Assembly (NCBI GenBank): GCA_905178155.1 | Contig: CAJINV010000012.1 | Span: 3,059,412 to 3,123,411 of the forward strand | Length of the DNA stretch: 64,000 nucleotides | Direction: 5' to 3' | Source: Amoebophrya sp. A120 | Lineage: Eukaryota > Sar > Dinophyceae > Syndiniales > Amoebophryaceae | Part shown: positions 8,686 through 18,961 of the stretch, piece by piece | Position numbering within the stretch: the stretch's first letter is position 1 | Layout of the letters: every line of letters begins with the position of its first letter | Notes under the pieces: generated by a model | What the model was told of the DNA's origin: nothing | What the model saw: the letters and a program-made list of their open reading frames with translations, nothing else | The model's database searches: none | Made by a program: the position numbers and the translations under genes

Positions 8686-11600
8686 ATGACCGTCGCTGCG
8701 CTCGTCGACACCGTCCGCAATTGGCCAAAATGGAAGCAGGGATTCCTGGTGTGCAGCGCCTGGGTCCCGGTGTATTACTGGTGGGACCGCCGGGGAACGT
8801 ACCGGAGTTCTAAAGCCTACCGCCAACGGATCATATGGATTGCAAAAGTGTCTGGGTCTGGAAAGTTGGAACTTGTGATGCTACATTTAGATTCTAAAAA
8901 AATCTGTATTGCATGAGCAGCAAATAAGAGAGTCCAAATTTTGCTACACGGAAAGAGCATTTGTCATGCGGCATAGGCATCAGGAAGCCCTCACAAAATC
9001 TGTGATGCTAGGGCATGCATCACAGACAGGAGGAGTCATGGAAAATGTGAATGACAAACCTTGGATCCTTCCAGACCCAGACATTTTTACATTTGATAGA
9101 TCACGGAAAAATGCTACATGGATGTGGCGATCGGAAATACGTACGCCGGGCGAATTATCAAATGTAAAAATGTCTGGGTCTGGAAGATTGCGAGACTTGT
9201 CATGCAGCTTTTCCATGACCCATGAGGTCTGGAATGCAGGACGTAGCATGACAGATTTTTAGAGCGCTTTGTGATGCCTCTACAGCATGAGAAATGACCT
9301 CTCCGCGTAGCACAAACTGGAGTCCTCTTGCTGGGCATGCAATACAAATTTTTTCAGAATCCAGAGACAGCATCACAAGTTTAGAATGTTCCAGACCCAG
9401 ACACTTTTACAGTTGATACGAATCATCTTCGGGCTCTACGGCCACGACTGTCTATGAATTGCAAAAGTGTCTGGGTCTGGAAGATTGCAACTCGTCATGC
9501 TGTTTTTGGACTCTAAAAAAATTTGTATTGTATGACCAGCAAGAGGGGTCCGGTTTGTGCTACATGGACAGGGCATTTCTCATGCGAAAGGTGCATCAGG
9601 AAGCCCTCTACAAGTCTGTCATGCTAGGTCATGCATTAGAGGCATCATGGATCATGAGAAATATGCATGACAAACCTCGTCGAACAAGGGCTTCGTCGAT
9701 CGATTGCGCCACTAGGGCCTTGTGTTCCGCCTACTCCGGATCGCAATCGATGGAGGGCGGGACCTGCACCGGCGACAGGCGCTATCCAACCAACCAACCA
9801 ACCAACCAAACCTGGCAATCTTCCAGACCCAGACATTTTTACATTTGATACTGCCCCATGACGAGCGAGAACTTTTTGCAGCTGTGCAAGGGCTTTGAGT
9901 ATCAATTGCGAATATGTTTGGATCTGGAAGAGTGTGATCATGCTGTTTGTGCATGACACAGAAGGTCTGGCATGCAAGTCCTAGCAACACAGGTTTGGAG
10001 CAGGTTAGGCGCTGCCTAATCCGCATGACAAGTTCCCTCCTTGGGTGCTGACAAGAAATGACCAACTTTTGCGGTCCATGCATGACAAATTTTTTTCTGG
10101 TCTCAAATGCGCATCAGAAGTTTACATGTCTCCAGACCCAAAAATGTTTGCACTGCATATTTGGATCAACGACAAGAAGATCGGGTACAAAAACACGCTT
10201 TTCCACCACGTGAACCCCGGGGCGGTGGTTATCAAAGTGAAAAAATCCCCCACCCCATATTCAAAAGACGATTTGTGTTGCTGGATTTGTGTACACAAAT
10301 TTGTATTGGAGCAAGAGCTTGCCGGCATATTTTAAGCCCATTTGGGTACGCATCCGGCTAGCAGCTGAGCATGAGAAACAACTCTGACATAGGCGAAAAC
10401 GCATGACAGACTCGCTGCACGATGCGCCACATGGGTGCCGTTTGCCTTGCACGCAAGACGAAGCTGATTTGTGGTCACAAATCAGCATCGCAAATGTTGC
10501 TTTCGATACGGGAAGGGGGGATTTTTCCTTACGATAGTGGTGGTCGGCGGTGACGTCATCGCGGGGGATGGAACCACCCACGTATCAAAAGGAAAAATCC
10601 CCCCTCCCCATATCGAAAAGGTAAGTTTCCAAAAATTTGTGTTGCTGATTTGAGGTCACAAACCACCTTTGATGTAGTGCAAGAAGACAAGGGCAGAAGC
10701 TTCCGCCCCATTATGGAAGCGGTTTGCCATGCTGTTGGGCCTAAAGGGGAGCCGTTTGCAATGTTGAACAACTAGACCCATACGCCCCTACCTAGCCTGG
10801 GGATCTGATTGCAATACCTTCCTGCAATACCATGCTGATCTGTGTACACAAATCCAGCATCAGAAGTTGCGTTTTATTATGGGGAGGGGGGATTCTTCCT
10901 TTTGATGCCACGGGTGCAGCATTTACGGGCGGCAGTTTCCGGACGAGAGTTACGACATTTTGTTCACGCACGAGGGAGATTTGGCGATGTGTCGCTGGGG
11001 CTTCGACACCCAGGCGTCCGCGTTTATGATCACGTTGTCGCGGAGTTGCAAGTATGAATTGCAAAAGTATCGTACTCGTATAAACGCATTTACAAATTTC
11101 CCCAGCATGAGAAATGAAAGCTGTAGTGCGGATTTACCTTAAGAAAAAAATTTGTAATGCATAAACGCAATTAGTACGAGAGCGATACTTTTGCACAGGA
11201 CAGCAAGCGGTTGTGCGAGGGCGAGCACGTGGTGTTTGGGACGGTTTTATCGTAAGGAAAAATCTCCCCTCCCCATATCGAAAAGGAAATTTGTGATGCT
11301 GGATTTGCGCACACAAATCAGATTTGTCTTGCAGTAGAGGACTGCAGGCATATGCGAAGCCTGGGCCGAGGGGTTTTGCCGTGGGCGCCTAGTATGACAA
11401 ATGTCTACGCTTTAAGCAAAACAGCATCACAACCTGCCAGCATAATGTGGCGGACTCTCTGGATTTGCCTTCTTGCAAGACAGACAGGAATTGTGGCCAC
11501 AAATCTGCATCGCAAATTTTCAGACAGTTACGCTTTCAATATGGCGCGGGGGGATTCTTCCTCTTCATAGGTTTTGAAGGGCATGCGCGTGGTGGAGGAC

Positions 11601-12007
11601 ATCGCCGCGATGGGACCAAGAAGAGGTATAAAAAGCACAAAGTTTTTTTTTCTGTGAATAAACAGAATTGAGTATTCATTTTCTCTCACTGTGTGAATAT
11701 CTTTCCCCGGGAAGTAGATCCGCCGCGCCAAAGAGCCAAATCAAAGAGGACGTCGAGCAGCAAACTGTCGCAGGCACGACATCTCCAAAACGCGGGACCA
11801 ATTGTTCCGTACTTTTTTCATGAAATATTAACAGGCACGTTTCAAGAGCAACAAAAGCCGATGATGCCGGTCAGGATTCTCGACTGCGGTGTCTTCGACG
11901 AGCAGACCGCGCGCAAACCTATACCGAGAGAGTTTCGCACGCACCAAACCAGAAGAATGACGGAAGAAGAATTCGTGTCGCGCAAGGAGCTCATGGTGGC
12001 GCTGTGA
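8686..12007 (+). CDS. Membrane-anchored, degenerate cyclophilin, 260 aa
   Basis: Ten exons (8686-8833, 9104-9155, 9424-9452, 9856-9899, 10165-10229, 10542-10582, 10913-11052, 11208-11247, 11575-11625, 11835-12007) join to 261 codons. Eight introners and one GT-AG intron (11626-11834) are removed. A hydrophobic N-terminal segment (GFLVCSAWVPVYYWW) precedes a full cyclophilin fold: MDVAIGNTYAGRIIFGLYG, CPMTSENFLQLC, YKNTLFHHVNPG, GGDVIAGDGTTHGCSIYGR, EGEHVVFGTVLKGM and VRILDCGVF. Most catalytic residues of human CypA are replaced. The Arg55 position is His, Phe60/Met61/Gln63 are Ala/Val/Val, Asn102 is Arg, Gln111 is Ala, Phe113 is Met and Trp121 is not conserved; only His126 remains. The fold is certain, but prolyl isomerase activity is doubtful. 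A basic C-terminal tail follows the fold. Confidence 0.93.
8834..9098. mobile_element. Introner element, family A
   Basis: Starts TATGGATTGCAAAAGTGTCT, ends TTTTTACATTTGATA; duplication GATCA. This duplication offers no possible GT donor. Excision gives QRITEKCYM. Confidence 0.9.
9156..9418. mobile_element. Introner element, family A
   Basis: TIR core TCTGGGTCTGGAAG; duplication CGAAT. Excision restores AGRIIFGLYG of the cyclophilin. Confidence 0.92.
9453..9850. mobile_element. Introner element, family A, with nested insert
   Basis: Duplication CTGTC/CTGCC; excision restores GHDCPMTSENF. It is 398 bp instead of about 262 because of the insert at 9678-9813. Confidence 0.9.
9678..9813. mobile_element. 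136-bp element nested in an introner
   Basis: Flanked by the direct repeat CAAACCT (9671-9677 and 9807-9813) and ending in a (CCAA)n run. Subtracting 136 bp returns the host element to the normal 262 bp. Confidence 0.75.
9900..10159. mobile_element. Introner element, family A, diverged
   Basis: Duplication TTGAG/TTTGG, imperfect. Excision gives KGFEINDKKIGYKN in frame. Confidence 0.8.
10230..10536. mobile_element. Introner element, family C
   Basis: TIRs with AAAAAATCCCCC and GGGGATTTTTCCTTACGATA; duplication GTGGT. Excision gives GAVVVGGDVIAGDG. Confidence 0.9.
10583..10907. mobile_element. Introner element, family C
   Basis: Duplication CCACG; excision gives GTTHGCSIYGRQF. Confidence 0.9.
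11053..11202. mobile_element. Introner element, family D
   Basis: Starts TATGAATTGCAAAAGTATCG; duplication GCAAG; excision gives SRSCKRLCEGEHVV. Confidence 0.9.
11248..11569. mobile_element. Introner element, family C
   Basis: Duplication GGTTT; excision gives GTVLKGMRVV. This is one of the few elements whose duplication would allow a GT-AG intron. Confidence 0.9.
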
Positions 12008-13380
12008 AGTGGATGCAGAAGTTCCTCTTTTCCTCGCGCGCTCGGGAACCTCAACCTACTTACCCGGTTGCTCATCGTCAGAATAAAGCGCGGGAGCTTG
12101 TTGCGCTGCCGGGGGAGAGGAGTTATGCGGGAAGAGTCCGACAGCTTGTTCACAAAAGCATGTGCTTGCGAACGACGAGCCGCCGAAATTTTTCTTTGTT
12201 GTTTTTGAGAGGACCACCCTAGAGAGAAAAAAAATCCCGATCTCAAATGCGCACAGGAGATGGAGATTTGAAAAGCACACGCAGAAAAAATCAAGTTTAT
12301 TTCACATAAGTACATGATACAATCTGGAAAAGATACAACTTTCTTGCATGTTGGTCGACAAGGTCGTCAAAGAATCATTTTTATCTGCCTGAAGAGCGTG
12401 TTGTTCGCGACAGTCTTTTTGTGTGGAAAAAAATGTTCTACTTTTTTTTGCCACTCTTTTATACCAATTCAGCGACACCACGACCAGGTGCAGCCGTAGT
12501 TGCCGAGGAACCAAATCGGCCACGCGCAAACGAGCCAGCGCGGCCCGAGATTTTTTTAGTTTTTTTGATCAGTTGGCTTGCAGTTGCAACTGGAACTGGC
12601 TGGCGAGCTTTTTCTTTGCAGTCGCGCAAGACCACATGCTGGAGATCAGTCGGATTTCTTTTTGTCGTTGGACCACTTTGATATCACCTCCTCGGCGAGG
12701 ATTTATTTACTACCAGCGTAGTATCATGGCGTTTCGCGGAAAAGAAATGCTACTTTTACTTTCTCCAAGCCCACATGAAATAAATCCTAGGGTTGAACTA
12801 CCCAAACTTACCCGACTCCTACCCACATAGGTTGATACTTACGACGTCTCGTTTTCGCTATATGAATTAGAAACGCCTTCGATGCTTGTGAGTGTAAATT
12901 AAATATAAATTGGCCGTACTAATATTCGCATAAACGAACTTTGTTGCATACTTTGATCTTCAGTCTCTACTTGGTTTCTATCTTCCCGACAGGCACAGGA
13001 ATCGAAGATGGCCACACACTAAAACCCCCCAACGTGTTTTGTTTTAGCTACCCAAGCGAGCAGTGCCACACCATCCGCACACGTCCTCGTGCCGATTTTC
13101 ACGACAGGTTGCGACGACCACGGCCGCAGCCATTCGTGATCCTGCTATACAAACGTGGTGCGGCCCTTGGCCAACCGCCAACGTGACAGATTGGGGGCCT
13201 TTGCGCTCAGTGGTTATGTGCAATCGCCGCCCCCCCTTGGATTTATACACGCGGTAGAAGCTGCTCCTGGGTCCGCCGGCCTGAGGAAGAACCAAGGAGA
13301 AATATTATCCGATTTCTTTTCCGGGCCATCGGCGGAAGGAATTGTTTTCCCCACAGCAAGAACTTCCACCTTTGGGTAGC
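12008..13380. other. Intergenic or unresolved exons
   Basis: No family recognised. A few short frames between 13050 and 13380 could be 5' exons of the small hypothetical gene ending at 13573. Confidence 0.4.
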
Positions 13381-13573
13381 AGGGGAGTGGTTGTTTCCTG
13401 CAACTCCGTTGTTCAACAGCGGTCCTCCGTTGGTCAAAAGCGGTTGCTCCGGTCGTTTCGACGCGCACCACCTCCCGGGATCGGTCGAAAAATGGATCAT
13501 CTCGAAGATACTACAAATTGAGCCGCGAGGCATGATGGGCTACTACAACAAGAAGGCGATTATCGATAGATAA
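13381..13573 (+). CDS. Hypothetical protein, terminal exon
   Basis: A frame beginning after an AG near 13380 reads GEWLFPATPLFNSGPP..., then FDAHHLPGSVEKWIISKILQ and ends YNKKAIIDR with TAA at 13571-13573. It has ordered, protein-like composition but no recognised family, and upstream exons are not resolved. Its stop codon directly abuts the ATG of the VPS9 gene (TAAATG). Either two genes are packed without spacer, or this is a misread part of the VPS9 gene. Confidence 0.35.
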
Positions 13574-16500
13574 ATGTGGCCCAGTCAGTACACCTCTGGT
13601 GTTACTGGGACGTCGAACCCTTCTCCGCAAGGCAGCAGTAGCAGCTCCACGGGGCCGCGACCTGGCACGAGTCCGATGGTGGCAAATACCGCAGCAACCA
13701 CCCCGGTCAGCCCGCAAAACCGCAAGGCGGTGGAAACGCCGTATGGGGTGTGGCAGCGGAAACTGATAACCGATCCGGAATGCATGCCGGTGGCGCACGA
13801 TTTGAAAAATTTCGTCGACCAGGCGGAGGCGAATAGTAAAGGATATTATTGTTTTTGAATCATTCAGGAAAGTTGATTTTCTTCATGAGCGTGACAGGTC
13901 ATTACGAACATCGTCGAGGAGGTAAGTACAACTTCTAAAAAAAGCGCAAGCGATGAAGTAGCAACGAGGTGGGTGGACCTTTTGCCGCAACAAGAAGGGG
14001 AAAATATCCATGAACTCCACACGACAGATGTCTTCGAGAACAAGAGCAAGCAAGAAAAAGCGGACATACTACACTCAATGCTGGATCGGGCGCACAGAAA
14101 GCTGATGCAAACGAAGGCGTTCCGAGACTTGTCAGAGGATGAAGAAAACGCTAATTACGACTTTCTAGAGAAATGGGTACAACTATAGTGCAGCTTTGAC
14201 GTTTGAAAATTAAGTAAGAACTCTCGCCGCGAGAACGAGACGTACAGCGCTGCAACATTCTTTACCGTTGTTTGGTTTGCCACCGGCGGACTACAACATC
14301 CCTCTTGTGCAACACAGTCGCAGTTCGCAATTTGTTTGATCTCTCAAATCCTTCATCCTCAGGTGCTCGGCAAAGTCCACGCCTATACGTTTGGGAAGTC
14401 GCGGGAGATCCGGCAAAAGGATCGGCGCATGTACAAGCACATAAAGTGTTTGCAGTTTCTAGATCTCCAAGACCTCGATTTCCCCGACGACTCCATGCTT
14501 TTCAACACCTCGGGCGACAAATCCACCAGTCCGGAAGTTCTCCTCGAGGACGCCGCGGCCGCGTTCGCGCGCATAGAAACGGTTCACAATGTCGTGAATA
14601 AGTTGATCTGCATCGACTCTGGGTGCAGAGTAATTATGGACGTAATCCTACCACAGGAAAAAAGTGTCACAGTTGCACATTTGTTGTAATTGCAGCATCA
14701 CATCAAAGTTGCTCTGCATGGCAAAGAGAACTTGTAATGCGCAGACTATAAGGGAAAACACGAGTGAGATGAGGCTGGCAAGCATTTTCTGCATAACAAA
14801 GCTTGTCTGTCTTGCTGGTCTTGCATCAGAGTGTCTAACTGTAACACTTTTTCCTTTTGATAAATCCAGAAGGTGTGGCAGGAGCGGAAAAACAGCAAAA
14901 ACGGGAGCAGCGGGCCACAGGTTTGCCATACTATTTTTGTCATGCGCAGCACCGCATCACTGTGGTTCTCTGTGATGCTTGTGACAGTATGAGTATCTAC
15001 CAACGCGATGATGATGCAACGAACTCCTGCAGGTATTTGGCGCCGACGATTTTATGCCGTTGCTGATCTTCACCATCATCCGCTCGAACCCCGGCATATC
15101 CAGTGCAAATATGTCTGGGTCTGGATGAGTGCAGACGTTTGTAGTGCAGGTTTTGCATGACCCAGAGTGTTTGGCATGCAGGGACCAGCATCACAGATTC
15201 ATCGAGGGCCGCTTCGCGATGCCTACTCTCCATGAGAAATCCGCTCTCACCATGGCCACGAATAGACAACTATGCAAGACAAATTTTTGTGTGATCTAAA
15301 ATGCGCATCACAAGTTGCAGCCTACAAGACATATTTGCAATGCATACGGCAACATGTGGTCCAATATCGAGTACATTGAGACCTACCGCACGCCGTTCCG
15401 AAAAGTGGGGCAACAGAATATCATTTGTAAAAACGTCCCCACCCGCCCAGAGTTGTCATGCAGATTTGCAATGACAGGAACATTTGTAATGCGCATCGCC
15501 ACGAAAGGCATTTCTATTCGTGCTTCGGCATTTGTAATGCTGTAAACAGGATAAAAAGATGGATTTCTGATGCGGCTGGTCTTGCCAACCTGCACTACAA
15601 CACTAGGGACTGCAACTTGTCATGCGTGATCCCCAAAAGTTCTAGGTTTGTGTTGCAAAATCCCCATCTTGGCTCTGGAGTGGGGATGTAGTTTTTACTC
15701 AGGATACAGAACTACCACTTCACGGCCTACAGCTCGGCGGCGAAGTTTGTCCAGGAACTGACGGTGGAAAATTTGGCAAACTGCAGGCTGAAAATTTCCG
15801 AAGAAGACTGTATCGGAGTGAAAAAAATGATCATACTTGGTTGAGTCAGTTTTCATCTTGCACGAGTCACACGACAATAAGGAACGGACGAGCAGAGGAA
15901 AGCAGAGCGCTTCATCGCTCCAAAAAACTGTATACGTGTTCGCGCTCCACCACGTGGGAGCATCTTGCATGACAGTAGAAACAGAATCGCGTGCCTTCAC
16001 TGCGGAACAATTATAGCGCATGTGACAAATTGTAATTTCAGTTGTAACTGACTCAGCGATTTTTTCCCATCGATTCCCCTCCGAGACAAGTACGCAAGAT
16101 TGGAGGAGGCTTACTACGAGGAGGTATAGAAAATAGTTCAATTTGATACAAATTTGAATTTGTTGCCAAGTCGTTCGGTAGCATGACAAATCTTTTCCCG
16201 CATGATCATGCGACCTACCGCAATATCACAAATCTTTTTCAAAACAGAAGCACAAAGTCGGCGCGACGGTAAATAACTCTAACGCGAACAATAATTCCGC
16301 GGCAAACACACCTACGACCACAACTCCCAAGTCTGCCATGAAGCAGGATGCCATAAGCACAACCGTGAACCAGAACAGCGATAGTAGTAATCTGCTCGGA
16401 AATAACGGGAACAATAGTGTCAATAATGGCGGTCCAACGTCGAGCGATAACTCAAGTTCATTCCAGCCCCACAACCGGCAGAGTCAGCAGCATCAGCAGC

Positions 16501-16805
16501 AAAATCTGCGAGGACAGCATCAAAGAGATAGTCAGCAGAACAACAGTGCAATATCAAACAGCGAGCCTATCGTGCACGTGAATATACACTTGCAAGTGGA
16601 ACGGGGTTTTTTAGACGACGTTAGCCTCCGGTTCATGCGGACGAACAGCATAGACGACCTAAGAGTCGGCGAGGTAGCTGAATTATTGGACGAGTACAAG
16701 CGGATTGCGTCGGTGGTAGCCGAGTTGAAGCAAGCCGTGCTCTCAGACGGAGGGCCAGGAGGGGGGAGCGGGGTGGGAGGCGGTACTATTTTGATGTTCG
16801 ACTGA
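13574..16805 (+). CDS. VPS9-domain Rab5-type guanine nucleotide exchange factor
   Basis: VPS9 domains activate Rab5-family GTPases on early endosomes. Exons: 13574-13835, about 13898-13921 and 13969-14176 (first junctions not fully resolved), 14363-14648, 14868-14920, 15033-15096, 15352-15418, 15712-15808, 16088-16123 and 16248-16805. The N-terminal part is Ser/Thr/Pro-rich. The VPS9 fold shows LEKWVLGKVHAYTF, KLICIDSGCRVIMDVIQ, the catalytic GADDFMPLLIFTIIRSNPG, MWSNIEYIETYR and the NYHFTAYSSAAKFVQEL helix. The Asp, Pro, Tyr and Thr known to matter in Rabex-5 are all present. A C-terminal Asn/Gln-rich, low-complexity region follows, then a short helical end (LLDEYKRIASVVAELKQ). No ubiquitin-binding finger is seen. 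Confidence 0.9.
14649..14862. mobile_element. Introner element, family E
   Basis: Starts TACCACAGGAAAAAAGTGTC, ends ACACTTTTTCCTTTTGATA; duplication AATCC; excision gives MDVIQKVWQERK. Confidence 0.85.
15097..15346. mobile_element. Introner element, family A
   Basis: Duplication CGGCA; excision gives RSNPGNMWSNIEYI, the VPS9 core. Confidence 0.92.
15419..15706. mobile_element. Introner element, family B
   Basis: Duplication CAGAA; excision gives KVGQQNYHFTAY. Confidence 0.92.
15809..16087. mobile_element. Probable introner, singleton family
   Basis: Inverted termini share GTATCGGAG/CTCCGAGAC and TGAGTCAGTT/ACTGACTCA. Excision near these limits gives ISEEDKYARLEEAYY. The duplication is unclear. 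Confidence 0.55.
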
Positions 16806-18542
16806 TTTATAACATGTTGCGGTCGAAAGAAAAACAAAAACAAAAGCGGCACACTAGTCGTCTTATGATGCTTGTCACGATGAGTCATGTCCACGTGTGA
16901 GGATCTTTTGCATGCAATATTATAGTGGAAAACATAATCTTCTTCCAGGTGGGCCGAACGGTAGTGCCTCCGCGAAACATGTCCAATTTGCATCGCCGCG
17001 GAGTCTCCAGGCGTCCGGAGAGCAGGGCCGGACGTGACGCAGCTGGAAATGTCTGCAAAAGCAGCGACGTCCTCGCGACAAACGACTCTCACCACCTTCT
17101 AGAGGCGACTACGACAGTTTTAGTACACAAGCAAGGAATGGGCGACTTTCAATAGTTTTGGCAAAGCGCAAAATAGTTGCCATTTCAGAACACACAAGAT
17201 CGACAGGTAGAAACAATCGGAATCATTGTACATTATTCCTTTGGACAGAATATGGATGCTGTGAACTTCTACGAGTGATTCTTCCTCCTAGCGGGGAAGA
17301 GCGAAGAATAATAAGCGACGAAAAAATTTCAAAAGTTCTTCAGATCGATAAATTGCGATTTTCTAGTACAGATTAAGTACGAATGAAAGGAAACCTGTTG
17401 TTTGTAAACGAAGCTAAGATTCTTGATCGTTTGGCATAGAGTATGACTAAGAATACTGAAGGTAAACAAATGTTTTCAAGTAACTATCTGGTACGCGGTA
17501 GAGCAGTACACCGCGGAATAATTAGGCCTTAGTGATCCAAAGGCCTTCCAGAATATGTATTGATTAACAGAGCATCTACTTGGTCCTAACGGGTTTACTT
17601 TTGCTTCTTGGATATGGATACTTAAAAAAGCGACAGCAAAAAGCAAAACGCGCGGAACAAAGATTTCACAAGCGACTAACGGCATGCAGGAAAAAATTCG
17701 AAAATTTTCTGCAAAGACACATCAGAAACACACGAAAACATCAAAAACCGGCGTGCTAACGTGTGCTGCCTCCAGCTGGTCTTCGAATCCATTCGCTCTC
17801 GGAAATTTCTGCCGCGCGTGCTCGACGCTTCTGTTGTGTTTTTCTCGTCATTTTTGTCGCCATCTGCTTAAATCGTTTATTCGTGCACAATCTTCGTTCC
17901 CCTTCGAGCTTCGCTACCAGAGAGAAAGCATTCATCGTCGAGTGAAAAAATCATTCAGGATTGTATATGTTTACGAAGACCACCACTTGGAGAAGGTGAG
18001 AGGTCGCGGTGTCGTGGTTTTGCTGAGTGGAGGGAGGTTGTTTTACGGTCCGCGTCGAACGTGGTCGTAATATCACCTTTGACCGGCCGAGATGCGCTTT
18101 TGTGATTCTGATGGGGCTCCGTCGATGAAAACGTCACTTCTAGCGGGAAGAGAAAAAAAACACCTCGCCCTGTCCAGTTTAGACAGAAACAGAAAGAACA
18201 ATGCGTTGAAAAAAGATATGAAGTGAAATTCCTCTTTCCACCGCCTACACAGGCGCCACCAAGTCGTAGCAGCTGAATTGTCGGGGCGAAGAGAGGTAGT
18301 TACTTGTGCCCTCACAACTACTGCACACCGCGGCAACTACGAATTGTCTGTTGCCGGTAGCGGCAATTTCTTCGTGCCGGTTTGCGCGATAGTGGAGATC
18401 GCAGTTATTTCGCCAGTGGTTTGTTGCTTTCCGCGAACGAAGAAAATTCTGGGAGGTGCATCGCAAAAACCCTCCGACGCACCATCATTGCGGGGGTAAT
18501 CACCAGCTCTTGCAACAGCGCCGAGTTTTGCTGTTTTTCTAG
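16806..18542. other. Unresolved region after VPS9
   Basis: Only short frames. A candidate exon IVYVYEDHHLEK (about 17961-17995, AG before, GTGAG after) may belong to the gene ending at 18659. No family recognised. Confidence 0.35.
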
Positions 18543-18659
18543 CCGCTGACCGTAAGGGAGGACTCGCGCGAAGTGAATTATTTCCTGGTCCTCCGCGAGA
18601 GCAAGCCTTCGTGGGTACTACGGCACTGGTACACCCCGCTTTTGCAGCGGGAATACTAG
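18543..18659 (+). CDS. Terminal exon of an unidentified protein
   Basis: After the acceptor TTTTCTAG the frame reads PLTVREDSREVNYFLVLRES and continues KPSWVLRHWYTPLLQREY, ending in TAG at 18657-18659. Its composition is protein-like, with several Trp and Tyr. Upstream exons could not be assembled and no family is recognised. Confidence 0.45.
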   Translation, partial: PLTVREDSREVNYFLVLRESKPSWVLRHWYTPLLQREY

Positions 18660-18961
18660 GTACGTCACGGACGGAATTTTACTTCTTCAGCTACCGTAGT
18701 TCTGCTTGCAGCGTAAAAAAGTTGGAAAACCCGACGGGACAGAAAATCGGGAAAGAAAAACCACGTGAAGGAAGCAGTATTTTTTGCGAAAAGTAGCCGA
18801 TAACGTCGCGGGTGCACTCCTTCCGACGACGTGTTGGTTGCGATCTCGTCCACACGACCTCCCGCGCACGGACTTAACAACCGAACGCGGCAGTGAAGTA
18901 CTCATCCTCGGCGTAGGAGCCGGTATCCAAAAAAACTAGTCGAAGAAAAAGCACGACCATC
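18660..18961. other. Intergenic spacer
   Basis: No gene or repeat recognised. Confidence 0.5.

Noticed and set aside
8980-9250. Repeated short frames with VWVWKIATCDA-type peptides across the window
   Set aside because: They are translations of the family A terminal repeat and recur wherever that element occurs.
13155-13260. WCGPW peptide suggesting a thioredoxin
   Set aside because: The second Cys is missing, the flanking fold is absent and the frame ends shortly after.
16532-17095. 187-codon minus-strand frame
   Set aside because: It is the shadow of the Asn/Gln-rich last VPS9 exon.
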